Shown in pieces: positions 37,775 through 46,465 of a stretch of DNA of 64,000 bases. The notes under the pieces were generated by a model. The model was given only the letters and a program-made list of their open reading frames with translations, had not been told where the DNA came from and made no database searches. How positions within the stretch are numbered: the first letter of the stretch is position 1; each line of letters opens with the position of its first letter. The position numbers were made by a program, and so were the translations under genes. Where the stretch lies: the NCBI GenBank assembly GCA_964473525.1, contig CAYYPK010000006.1:1-64000 (forward strand), given 5' to 3'. This stretch comes from GCA-2687025 sp964473525 (GTDB lineage Bacteria; Poribacteria; WGA-4E; GCA-2687025).

Positions 37775-39196
37775 CTACTTTCCGTTCGTGCCGTTTCCGT
37801 CACGTTCCCCCGTGCGCTTCGCTATGATACGCACGCGCTGCACGCTACGCTCGTCCGCCGCGAGGACGATCACCATCAGGTCGTCCGTCTCCGCCACATC
37901 GCTGACGCTCGGTATGCGGTCCAGCTGGTGGATCACGAATCCGGCGATGGTTTCATAGTCGCCCTCGGGTATCTCGACGTCCACCTTTTCAAGTTCCTCG
38001 TTGAGGGCGTCCACCTCGGTCTTGCCGTCACACTCGATGGTGCGGGTCAGCTCGTTGACCTGGTAGTCCTCATCGTCCTCGTCTCGCTCGTCTCTTATTT
38101 CGCCGACGATCTCCTCGACGAGATCCTCCATGGTGACCAGCCCGACGATGCCTCCGTACTCGTCGACCACGAATGCCATTGGGTTGTGTCGGAACCGAAG
38201 TTCCGCCAGGAGTGTGGCAACCCTCTTCGTTTCGGGCACGAAGTGCAGGTCTCGTCTTATCACGGGGTCGATCGTGTCGGGCTGTTCCTCGGCGTAGATG
38301 ACGTCCAGCACGTAGACGACGCCGACGATGTTGTCCACGCGCTCGCGGTACACCGGGATTCGCGAATAGCCGGAGTCCGCGACCTGCTCGATGAATACTT
38401 CCAGACCGGCGCCCTCCTCGACCGAGAGCATGTCCGTGAACGGCCGCATGACCTGCTCGACGCGCCGCTCGTACGTCTCCAGCACCCCGTGGATCATGCG
38501 CCGGTGTTCCTGCTCCAGCACGCCCTCGTCCTCGCCCATCTCGGCGAGTAGGCGCAGATCCTCGCGCGTGACGATGTGCACCTCGCCTTTCTGCCCCGTC
38601 AGCCGCATGAAGAGGAGCGTGAAGCCGAGGATGCCGTAAACCACGGGACGAAACAGCCAGTCCGTTATGGCGAGTATCGGCCCGGCGCGCACGATCACCC
38701 AATCCGGCCGCCCGCGCGCGACGCTCTTTGGGATGATCTCGCCGATGAGCAGGATGAGCGGCGTCATGATGAGCGTGTTCAGAGCGTCGCGGGTCTGCGG
38801 CATGAGCTCCGGCGTCGTGCGTTGCAGCAGTACGAGGGAGGACGACGCCGCGACAACGGTCGCGATGTTCGTGCCCAACAGGATCGCCGCCTGTGTGCGT
38901 TCGCGGGGCTCGCACACGGCGACGGCGGTGCGGGCGGCGCGGTGCCCGTCGTCCGCCAGCGCCTGAAGCCGTGGCAGATTAGCGGATAGGAACGCCGTCT
39001 CCGACCCGGCGAAGAATCCCGTGGCGAACAGGCCGATGATGGACAGCGCCACGTACAGGCCGAGAGGCCCGGACATGGAGCCGCCCACCGCGCCGGCTCC
39101 GAACGCCGGCAGGGCAACCCCGCCGAACACGCACCACGCGAGCAGAGCCGCGCGTGGAACGATCGCATATGGGAGGACTACGCGCCGGGGGCTCAC
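37775..39196 (-). CDS. CNNM/CorC family membrane protein (hemolysin-related), paralogue 2
   Basis: 473 residues. The N-terminal DUF21/CNNM membrane region has four hydrophobic segments (YVALSIIGLFATGFFAGSETAFLSANLPRLQALAD is characteristic). A CBS pair follows (VMRPFTDMLSVEEG; VDNIVGVVYVLDVI; VDEYGGIVGLVTMEDLVEEIVGEI), then a CorC/HlyC C-terminal domain. The family is linked to Mg2+/Co2+ transport and resistance rather than haemolysis. It overlaps paralogue 1 by 4 nt. Confidence 0.92.
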   Translation of the reverse strand: MSPRRVVLPYAIVPRAALLAWCVFGGVALPAFGAGAVGGSMSGPLGLYVALSIIGLFATGFFAGSETAFLSANLPRLQALADDGHRAARTAVAVCEPRERTQAAILLGTNIATVVAASSSLVLLQRTTPELMPQTRDALNTLIMTPLILLIGEIIPKSVARGRPDWVIVRAGPILAITDWLFRPVVYGILGFTLLFMRLTGQKGEVHIVTREDLRLLAEMGEDEGVLEQEHRRMIHGVLETYERRVEQVMRPFTDMLSVEEGAGLEVFIEQVADSGYSRIPVYRERVDNIVGVVYVLDVIYAEEQPDTIDPVIRRDLHFVPETKRVATLLAELRFRHNPMAFVVDEYGGIVGLVTMEDLVEEIVGEIRDERDEDDEDYQVNELTRTIECDGKTEVDALNEELEKVDVEIPEGDYETIAGFVIHQLDRIPSVSDVAETDDLMVIVLAADERSVQRVRIIAKRTGERDGNGTNGK

Positions 39197-40572
39197 GCCG
39201 CGTCCTCCGGGGTTTCTGTCGGCTCATCGGGCTCCTGGCGTCGCACGACGATGTGCTGGATTCGCGTGCCGCTCATCATCGTCACCTCGAACGCAAAGCC
39301 ATGCTCGTCGGCGATGGTCTCGCCCAGCTCGGGCAGCCTACCGAACAGCGTGTAGACATAGCCACCCAAGGTGTCGCCGCTCTCCGCGTCGAAGGCGACA
39401 CCCAGGAGCCTGCCAGCGGTCTTCAGGGTCGTCTTGGCGGGGAAGTCCACGCCGTCGCGGCGCAGGGCTTCGAGGTTCAGTTCGCTACCAAGCTCTGGCT
39501 CCGCCTGGTCGTCGTACTCGTCGAGGATTTCCCCAACGATCTCTTCCACGATGTCCTCAAGCGTGATTACGCCAGCGGTGCCTCCGTATTCGTCCAGCAG
39601 CATCGCCATCTGCGTGCCTTGGGTTGAGAAATCCACCAGCAGCGCGTCGAGACGCTTCGTGTCGGGAAGGAAGAGCGGCGGGCGGATAAGCGTGCCCTGA
39701 GCCGTCGTGGCGCTCTCTCGTGAGATGAGGGAGGCCAGCGTGGCGTCGGCGATGTCGGATCCATACCACTGCGGGTAGTCCTTGACGTGGAAGATCCCGA
39801 CGATGTTGTCGACGTTTTCCTCGTAAACCGGCAACCGTGAGTGCCCGACGCTCTCCGCGCGCGATAGCACGTCCCGCACCGTCTCGTCCGTCTCGACACA
39901 GACCATCTCCGTCCGCGGCACCATGACGTCCTTCGCCATAAGTTCGCGCAGCTCGAAGATGCGGTGGATGAGCTCTCGCTCGCCCTCCTCGATCGTGCCG
40001 GTCGCCTCGCCCGTGCTGACGACCTCCCGTATCTCTTCCTCGGTGACCGCGTCGGCGCCGTGGCCACCACCGCCAAGCAGCCGCGCGACCGAGTCCACGA
40101 CGAACCGCATCACCCAGCGGATGGGCGTTAGCGCGACGGCGGTGCCCCACAACGGCACGGCGATGAGCTGAGATACGCGTTCGGCGTTCCTGATGGCGTA
40201 CGTCTTGGGCGCGATCTCACCGAAGATAAGCAGCACGATGGTCGTGACAACCATGGACCCCGCGAGCGTCGCGGCCGAACTCCACCCGGCGAGAGCGCCT
40301 ACCGACAGCGAAATGGACGTCATCAACGTCACGAAGGCGGTGTTGACGAAGATGTTGCCCAGGAGCGACGTGATGAGCAGTCGGTTCGGGTTGTCCACGA
40401 ACCGCACGACTGTTCTGCTGACGAGCGTGTCGTCCTCGCGCAGACGTTGTACTTGCACCTTGGTAAGGGAGAAGACGGCGGTCTCGGCGCTCGAGAAGAA
40501 GCCGGAGAGCACGAGGAGCACACCGACGGGTATCAGGCTGAGAACGAGGCCTAGACTCGCGGGGTCATCCAT
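39193..40572 (-). CDS. CNNM/CorC family membrane protein (hemolysin-related), paralogue 1
   Basis: 459 residues with the same architecture as the next gene: CNNM/DUF21 (VLLVLSGFFSSAETAVFSLTKVQVQRL), CBS pair (VMVPRTEMVCVETDETVRDVL; LDEYGGTAGVITLEDIVEEIVGEILDEYDD) and CorC C-terminal domain. The two tandem genes, overlapping ATGA, may form a hetero-oligomeric Mg2+-related transporter. B. subtilis and others also have several such paralogues. Confidence 0.92.
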   Translation of the reverse strand: MDDPASLGLVLSLIPVGVLLVLSGFFSSAETAVFSLTKVQVQRLREDDTLVSRTVVRFVDNPNRLLITSLLGNIFVNTAFVTLMTSISLSVGALAGWSSAATLAGSMVVTTIVLLIFGEIAPKTYAIRNAERVSQLIAVPLWGTAVALTPIRWVMRFVVDSVARLLGGGGHGADAVTEEEIREVVSTGEATGTIEEGERELIHRIFELRELMAKDVMVPRTEMVCVETDETVRDVLSRAESVGHSRLPVYEENVDNIVGIFHVKDYPQWYGSDIADATLASLISRESATTAQGTLIRPPLFLPDTKRLDALLVDFSTQGTQMAMLLDEYGGTAGVITLEDIVEEIVGEILDEYDDQAEPELGSELNLEALRRDGVDFPAKTTLKTAGRLLGVAFDAESGDTLGGYVYTLFGRLPELGETIADEHGFAFEVTMMSGTRIQHIVVRRQEPDEPTETPEDAA

Positions 40573-40609
40573 GGATAGGCTCGCTCACGCCAGTGGCTGT
40601 CGTGGGAGT

Positions 40610-40945
40610 CTACGCGCCCAGCTTCGGGTTGGATTGGTGCCGCTCGCGATCACGTTCAGTGCGCCGTTCCATCTTGTCGAGGAAGGCTCGCTCGAGGTCC
40701 ACATTCGTCTGGTTCGCGAGGCACAGGAGCACGAACAGGACATCCGCCATCTCCTCGTCCAGGCTGACGGACTCGTCGGAAGGCTTGTTGCTCTGGTCTC
40801 CATACTGACGAGCCATGACCCGCGCAACTTCACCGACCTCCTCCATGAGGATCGCGGTGTTCGTAAGCTCGGAGAAATACCGCACCCCTATCGTGTGGAC
40901 CCAGTCGTCGACCAGCGTCTGCGCGTCGCCGAGAGAGAGCGTCAT
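40610..40945 (-). CDS. MazG-like nucleotide pyrophosphohydrolase
   Basis: About 111 residues from ATG 40945 (an ATG at 40963 is possible). The all-alpha NTP pyrophosphatase motif is visible: EEVGEVARV (ExxE) followed by DEEMADVLFVLLCLAN (ExxD), the Mg2+-binding set. The tail RHQSNPKLGA resembles the YpjD-like group. Probable house-cleaning enzyme for non-canonical nucleotides. It has the same fold as HisE, but the HisE motifs are absent, so it is unlikely to be the partner of hisI upstream. Confidence 0.85.
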   Translation of the reverse strand: MTLSLGDAQTLVDDWVHTIGVRYFSELTNTAILMEEVGEVARVMARQYGDQSNKPSDESVSLDEEMADVLFVLLCLANQTNVDLERAFLDKMERRTERDRERHQSNPKLGA

Positions 40946-41015
40946 CCGCAGGCCCCGTGGCATCAGGTCATGTACGCGGTCATTATCCCATACGCCCCAG
41001 GGCCTCGCAAGGCTG

Positions 41016-41757
41016 TCACGGCCGAGCGATCCCAGGCGCGCGACCCCCGAACACCGCGAGTTCAAGCACGCGCAGGTAGCAGTCGACATCCTCGAATCCG
41101 ATATCGCCGAGCCAGCGGCACTGCTCGTCTACGGGAGCGAGGATGTTCGCCTCCTTGTCCGGTCGGTAGTAGTACTCCCTTGCTAGCTCCGAACGCGTCT
41201 TCCCGCCGCCGGACGCCTGGTGGTGGGAAGCCAGCGCGTCGATGAACAGTTCATCGAAGATGCCCTCGATCCACGGCGTCGCCGACGCAACGTGTTCGAC
41301 GTTCACGAACACGCCGCCGGGTGCGAGTAGGCTCAGTATCTCCGCGTACAGCTCGCGCTTGCGGTCGTCGGTCTGATGGTGGATCGAGAAGCCGGAGACG
41401 ATGACATCGTACGGCCCGCACGCCTCAACGCTGACGACCCATCCGGGATGCGAGTAGTCGAGCTCGAGCAACTCGACACGCGTTGACACGTCCGCAAGGC
41501 GGCCCGCGGCGGCGTCGAGCATCGCCTGCGAGAAGTCCACGAACACGCCGCGTGAGCCGGGGTGGCGGTCAAGAACGGCGGCTCCGAGAACCCCGTCGCC
41601 GCAGCCCAGATCCAGGCACACGCCAACGCTCGCGTCGCGGGCGGCGATGACGCGGAGCATGACGTCGATCTGCTCAGCGGCCAGGGGGATGGCGCCGCGT
41701 ATCCCGTCGAGGTACGCGGCGGACAGCTCCGGCGTTTGCCACGCGCTTGCGTCGGCC

Positions 41758-41771
<14 letters not shown>
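41016..41771 (-). CDS. SAM-dependent methyltransferase
   Basis: 251 residues, class I Rossmann methyltransferase: motif I VCLDLGCGDGVLGAAVLDRHP near residue 52, VFVDFSQAMLDAA (motif II) and GPYDVIVSGFSIHHQTDDRKRELY (motif IV). The C-terminal half includes a helix-rich cap. Substrate unknown. It overlaps the trpG stop by 14 nt, so it is translationally coupled to the trp operon. The first codons lie within the end of trpG. Confidence 0.87.
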
Positions 41772-42327
<556 letters not shown>

Positions 42328-42337
42328 GCCGCGCCTC

Positions 42338-43825
42338 CTACTCCAGACCCGCGTGGGCCATCTCGAGCGCCTTCAGCACGGCGCGCGCCTTGTTGCACGA
42401 CTCGTCGAACTCCTTCGCCGGGACGGAGTCCGCGACGATACCTGCCCCCGCTTCCACGTACGCCGTGTCGCCCTGCATGACGAGCGTGCGGATGGTGATG
42501 GCGGTGTCGGAGTTGCCGCTGAACGAGAAGTACCCAACGGCGCCGCCGTACGGCCCACGCCTCGTCGGCTCCAGCTCGTCGATGATCTGCATAGCGCGGA
42601 TCTTCGGCGCCCCGCTGAGCGTGCCAGCCGGGAACGACGCGCGGATGACGTCGAACGCCGTCTTGTCCGCGCGCAACGTGCCGGTGACGGTGGATTCGAT
42701 GTGCATGACGTGCGAATACCGCACCGCGTACATCATCTTCTCGGGGCTGACCGACCCGTATTCGCACACGCGGCCGATGTCGTTGCGGCCGAGGTCGACA
42801 AGCATGACGTGCTCCGCCCGCTCCTTCGGGTCGGCGAGCAGTTCCACTTCAGCCTGAGCGTCCAGTTCTGGCGTCGCTCCACGCGGCGCCGTGCCCGCGA
42901 GCGGCCGCACCTCGACGTGTCTGTCCTCGACACGTACGAGCGTCTCAGGAGACGCGCCGGCGATCTTCAGGTCACCGAGGTGCAGAAAGTACATATACGG
43001 CGATGGGTTCACGGTCCTCAGGGCGCGGTAGAAGTCGAACGGGTCGACTGTCAGCGGGATGGTGAAGCGCTGCGCGAACACCGTCTGGATGCAGTCGCCC
43101 GCCGCGACGTATTCGCGGATTCGCTCGACGGCTGATTCGAACGTCTCGCGCGACATGTTCGAGGTCGGCTTGGGCGCCTCGCCCATTCCTCCTTGCGCCT
43201 TGCCAACGTCGGGCCGCGCCTCGCGGAGCCGCCCGATCGTGGCCTCGATGTTCGCGACCGCGGCGTCGTACGCCGCGTCGATGTCCGCGCCGTCCGCGAT
43301 ATGGGCGTTCGAGACGACCTTCACCTTGTGCAACACGCGGTCGAATACAAGCACCGTGTCCGTGAGCATGAACACGGCATCGGGTATCTCCGCGTCGTCT
43401 TCCGTGGTGTCGGGGATGTCCTCGAAGTTGCGCACCATGTCGTAGCCCAGGAAGCCCACCGCGCCGCCATGGAACGGTGGCAGCCCGCCCACCCGCACGG
43501 GCTGGAACCGGTCCATCAGGGCTTCGAGTTCCGCGAACGGGTCGTCCACAACGCGTGTCTGTGTCTCGCCGGTCGCGGGGATAAGCGTCGTGACTTCGTT
43601 GCGGCGGACGGTCAGCACCTTCGCTGGCCGCGTGCCCAGGAACGAGTAGCGGGCGATATTCTCGCCGCCCGCCACGGATTCGAGGAGGAATCCGTAGTCG
43701 CCGTCGTTCGTCTTGGCGAAGGCGGACACCGGCGTCTCCATGTCCGCGAGGATCTCGCGGTACACCGGTATGAGGTTGCCCTCGCGCGCTTTGGCGCGGA
43801 ATTCGTCGCGTGTCGGAACCGTCAT
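42338..43825 (-). CDS. trpE: Anthranilate synthase component I
   Basis: Converts chorismate plus ammonia to anthranilate. 495 residues from ATG 43825, which follows GGGAG at 7 nt and overlaps the hisI stop by 4 nt. The Trp feedback site LLESVAGGENIARYSFLG is present and separates it from PabB. Catalytic motifs: GDCIQTVFAQRF, PLAGTAPRGATPELD, VDLGRNDIGRVC, GTLSGAPKIRAMQIID, AGAGIVADS. Confidence 0.95.
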   Translation of the reverse strand: MTVPTRDEFRAKAREGNLIPVYREILADMETPVSAFAKTNDGDYGFLLESVAGGENIARYSFLGTRPAKVLTVRRNEVTTLIPATGETQTRVVDDPFAELEALMDRFQPVRVGGLPPFHGGAVGFLGYDMVRNFEDIPDTTEDDAEIPDAVFMLTDTVLVFDRVLHKVKVVSNAHIADGADIDAAYDAAVANIEATIGRLREARPDVGKAQGGMGEAPKPTSNMSRETFESAVERIREYVAAGDCIQTVFAQRFTIPLTVDPFDFYRALRTVNPSPYMYFLHLGDLKIAGASPETLVRVEDRHVEVRPLAGTAPRGATPELDAQAEVELLADPKERAEHVMLVDLGRNDIGRVCEYGSVSPEKMMYAVRYSHVMHIESTVTGTLRADKTAFDVIRASFPAGTLSGAPKIRAMQIIDELEPTRRGPYGGAVGYFSFSGNSDTAITIRTLVMQGDTAYVEAGAGIVADSVPAKEFDESCNKARAVLKALEMAHAGLE

Positions 43826-44211
43826 CGTCGTCTCCCGTAAACGTCGTCCGGGTTGACCAACTGGTCCTGGTTCTCCTCGGTGTCGCCCTCGGGAGAGATC
43901 GTCCGAAAGAAGCACGAGCGGTACCCCTCGTGGCATGCGGCGCCGGTCTGCTCTACCCGGATGAGCAGGCAATCACCGTCGCAGTCCATCGCTACGGAGC
44001 GCACCTTCTGCACGTGTCCAGACGTCTCTCCCTTGATCCAGTACTTCTGCCGTGAGCGGCTCCAGAAGTTCACGCGACCCGTCTCCAGCGTGCGGCGGCA
44101 CGCCTCGCGGTTCATCCACGCCATCATGAGCACGTCGCCGTTCTCGTCGTCCTGGACAATGGCGGGAACCAGGTCGTTGTCGTCGTACTTCAGGTCGTCA
44201 AGGATCGACAT
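43822..44211 (-). CDS. hisI: Phosphoribosyl-AMP cyclohydrolase
   Basis: The third step of histidine synthesis. 129 residues with the metal ligands in AMDCDGDCLLIRVEQTG (DCDxD), ACHEGYRSCFFR, and NFWSRSRQKYWIKGETSGH. HisI only; no fused HisE domain. It stands alone with trpE (4-nt overlap) and trpG rather than with other his genes. A leader rich in both Trp and His codons lies directly upstream. Confidence 0.95.
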   Translation of the reverse strand: MSILDDLKYDDNDLVPAIVQDDENGDVLMMAWMNREACRRTLETGRVNFWSRSRQKYWIKGETSGHVQKVRSVAMDCDGDCLLIRVEQTGAACHEGYRSCFFRTISPEGDTEENQDQLVNPDDVYGRRR

Positions 44212-44235
44212 CCGTTCGCTCCGTCCCTAAACGCG

Positions 44236-44268
44236 AAAACGCCGCAAGCTCTTGTGTGCCTGCGGCGT
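44236..44268 (-). terminator. Intrinsic terminator in the hisI-trpEG leader
   Basis: Minus strand: ACGCCGCAGGC (44268-44258) pairs with GCTTGCGGCGT (44249-44239; one G-U), 8-nt loop, followed by TTTTCGCGTTT. It lies 25 nt before the hisI start and 30 nt after the leader-peptide stop. Confidence 0.85.
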
Positions 44269-44343
44269 CTTCAGAAACTAGATACGGTCTCGATTACCTA
44301 GCGCCCGGCACACTCCGATTCACCCCGCCAATGCCAATGGCGC
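44239..44343 (-). promoter_or_regulatory. Ribosome-mediated trp/his attenuator
   Basis: Mutually exclusive pairings on the minus strand. 1:2 is GCGCC (44343-44339) with GGCGC (44305-44301), plus GGCA (44335-44332) with TGCC (44310-44307). 2:3 is GTGTGCC (44313-44307) with GGCACAC (44260-44254), plus GGCG (44305-44302) with CGCC (44267-44264). 3:4 is the terminator (44268-44239). Region 1 lies in the codons for WRHW of the leader peptide. Stalling at Trp codons frees region 2 for the antiterminator, as in the E. coli trp operon. Confidence 0.8.
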
Positions 44344-44378
44344 CAGGTAAGATCGAGTGTGTGGATGCTGGAACTCAT
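44298..44378 (-). CDS. trpL: Trp/His-rich leader peptide
   Basis: A 26-codon ORF from ATG 44378 to TAG 44298, with AGGG nine bases upstream of the start. Codons 11-18 read TWRHWHWR: three Trp and two His codons within six positions, plus one earlier His. Its position between a promoter and an intrinsic terminator, and its overlap with region 1 of the pairing set, identify it as the sensing peptide of a transcription attenuator for hisI-trpE-trpG. Mixed Trp/His content matches the mixed operon. Expression is inferred. Confidence 0.85.
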   Translation of the reverse strand: MSSSIHTLDLTWRHWHWRGESECAGR

Positions 44379-44404
44379 ACAGTTCTGCCCTGTTGGATGC
44401 GGCA

Positions 44405-44434
44405 ACTGTAGCACGGCCGCGTCGGATAGGTCAA
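44405..44434 (-). promoter_or_regulatory. Promoter of the hisI-trpEG operon
   Basis: Minus strand TTGACC (44434-44429), an 18-nt spacer, and TACAGT (44410-44405), giving a predicted start near 44398, 20 nt before the leader-peptide ATG. It begins just after the stop codon of the upstream gene. Confidence 0.65.
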
Positions 44435-44442
44435 ATGCCGGG

Positions 44443-45178
44443 CTAACACCCGGGAATGGTGAACACCGCGACAAGGCGTGTGGTGTCGCCTTGCTCCGCC
44501 TGGGAGGACAGGAACAGGTGGTACACCTCTCCCACCTCGCGTGGGTGCGCGTCGAGCAGGACGTCCGGCACGCCGTCGCGGTCGATGTCGCCGGACCAGA
44601 TCAGCCCAACCGGGTAGTCCCGGAGTACCCCGGGGAGCTCAATAAGCGTCTGGTGGGCGCCACCGTACGTCAGGTCTAGACGGTAGTCGGTTACGTCCCA
44701 CTGGTCGCGCGGGGGCGCAGCGACGCCGTGGGCCGACACTGCGGCCCGCGGCCGCGAAGGCACATCGGGCGACAGGTACACGGTCTGCTCGGGGTAGAGG
44801 AAGCCCTCACCCTCCCGCGGTCGGTGGTTCGTCATGTCAATGGGGCCTTCTTCCACATCGGCCATCCCTCGCACTAGAAACAGGGGTTCGCGGTCGCCGT
44901 CTACCCACATTCTTATCATGGGATCGCCATCCTCCGGGTTGGGCGCCCGCAGGCGATAGCGTTCGACGCGAAGCGCAACCCGACGCAACTCGTGCCCTTC
45001 GTCCACCGGGAAGACACCGAGCCATTCCTCGCCGTCGGCGCCCTTGGGCGTTAAGTCGGGGTTCGATGCGAAGTAGNNNNNNNNNNNNNNNNNNNNNCTG
45101 TATGGCCGGCTCAGGCGTAGCTTCCTGTCCGGCGGCGCCCACGGCGAAGGCGAGCATGGCGAGCGTTGCATAACGCAC
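44443..45178 (-). CDS. Secreted protein of unknown function (with assembly gap)
   Basis: Starts at GTG 45178 with GGAGG 6 nt upstream. The first ~20 residues (RYATLAMLAFAVGAAGQEA) are a signal peptide. The mature part includes LRRVALRVERYRLRAPNPEDGDPMIRMWVDGD and ends with GDIDRDGVPDVLLDAHPREVGEVYHLFLSS, where DIDRDGVPD looks like a calcium-binding FG-GAP-type loop. 21 Ns (45077-45097) interrupt it near residue 28, and the frames on the two sides differ, so the gap length is not exact. About 245 residues. No function assigned. Confidence 0.75.
45077..45097. other. Assembly gap (21 Ns)
   Basis: A run of N inside the secreted protein gene. The frame across it is inconsistent, so its length is only nominal. 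Confidence 0.98.
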
Positions 45179-45267
45179 GTGGTTCCTCCCGGACTACCTA
45201 CACGTAGGCCGGGGAACGTCCCGGCGTACGGCCTGGGTTACGCGCCGCTGGGTGACCCGGACCACGG

Positions 45268-46377
45268 TCACTCGAGCTCCATGTGCTCCGAGCTCACGGT
45301 GACACCCCGGTCGTCTTCGATTGTCAGGTAGGCGACAACCGGTCTGGAGTCGGGCAGCGACGCGTGTACGACGCCGTCGGTGACCGTAGCCGGCGTGGAT
45401 TCCCACACGCGCTCTGGCCACGGCGCCGCATCGCTGGTGACGTGCAGGCCCGCCGACGCGATGGGCCGCGCGCTCGACCAACGCGCGACGGCGCGGCCCT
45501 CCTCGACGCGCGTGGCGCCGATAGCCGGGAACTCCTCGCCGTCCCGAAGATGCAGGTCCGCGAACAGCCCAATCTCGTCCGGCGCCCAGCCAGGCTCGTG
45601 ACCGTGATCCATCCCGACCTTGATACACAACGTCGTGTCTCGAGGCGTTGCGCGATAGCTCTCCTGGTAGCTGTCCATCGGATACGCAAAGTCGTTCGTG
45701 CCGTTCACCCACAGCATGGGCATGGAGGCGTTGGGCAGGTGAGTCGACGGGTCGAAGTGCTCTATCCACGCCGCACGGTGTGCTCCGGGAAGACGCTCGA
45801 ACTCCTCGAGCCAGCAACTGTTGTGATGCAGGAAGCCGCAGCCATAGACGGGAATCGCGGCACGGATGCGGTCGTCGATGCCGGCGACCATGCATGTCAC
45901 GTAGCCACCCCAGGAGATGCCCGTGACGCCGATGCGGTCGGGGTCCACCCCTGGCAGGGACGCAAGGAGCGAAAGTCCACGCGCCACGGCCGCGACGGCG
46001 TGGTACGACCACATCTCCTCGAGCCCCTCGCCCATCGCGCCGAACTTCTCCTCGTGCCCCTGCTCGGGGCCTCCGTCTGGCAGCCTCTCTCCGCCTGCCC
46101 CGCGGCCGCTGAGGTCCATCGCGATGGCTGCGTATCCCCGCTCGTTCCACATCTTCACCCATTGCGGGAACGCCGTGCCGCCGCCGCCGTGGACGAGGAC
46201 CATGCCCGGCACGTCGCCGGGCCTATGGTCAGGGACGCCGCAGTAGGCGAAGATGCGCGTCGCCTTCCCCCGGTAGGGCTCTCCTTGGTAGAGAACGGAG
46301 GCGTGGTCGACCCACTCCGCCTCTGGCGTTCGGCGCCAGTCCGGCAGGCGCGGCCCGAAGAGCGTGTCGGTGAGCAA
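45268..46377 (-). CDS. Alpha/beta hydrolase, acetyl-xylan-esterase-like
   Basis: 369 residues. TTG start at 46377 with GGGAG 6 nt upstream. Alpha/beta hydrolase core: VHGGGGTAFPQWV (oxyanion region), nucleophile Ser in GVTGISWGGYVTC, Asp in WVNGTNDFAYP and His in GMDHGHEPGW. A C-terminal ~80-residue domain (AVARWSSARPIASAGLHVT) resembles the beta-sandwich appended in PhoPQ-activated or acetyl xylan esterase relatives. No signal peptide is evident. Probable esterase; substrate unknown. Confidence 0.87.
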   Translation of the reverse strand: MLTDTLFGPRLPDWRRTPEAEWVDHASVLYQGEPYRGKATRIFAYCGVPDHRPGDVPGMVLVHGGGGTAFPQWVKMWNERGYAAIAMDLSGRGAGGERLPDGGPEQGHEEKFGAMGEGLEEMWSYHAVAAVARGLSLLASLPGVDPDRIGVTGISWGGYVTCMVAGIDDRIRAAIPVYGCGFLHHNSCWLEEFERLPGAHRAAWIEHFDPSTHLPNASMPMLWVNGTNDFAYPMDSYQESYRATPRDTTLCIKVGMDHGHEPGWAPDEIGLFADLHLRDGEEFPAIGATRVEEGRAVARWSSARPIASAGLHVTSDAAPWPERVWESTPATVTDGVVHASLPDSRPVVAYLTIEDDRGVTVSSEHMELE

Positions 46378-46465
46378 GCTGATCTCCCTATCCGGGCACG
46401 GAGGACGCCGCCCCAGACAGCGATGCCTGCCCGAGCGGCGTCTTCCAAGTGTCGGTCGCGTCAGC

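Noticed and set aside
40610..40945. HisE (phosphoribosyl-ATP pyrophosphatase), partner of hisI
   Set aside because: The fold is shared, but the HisE motif (KVxEEAxEv..A) is not present. The sequence matches MazG/YpjD-like proteins better.
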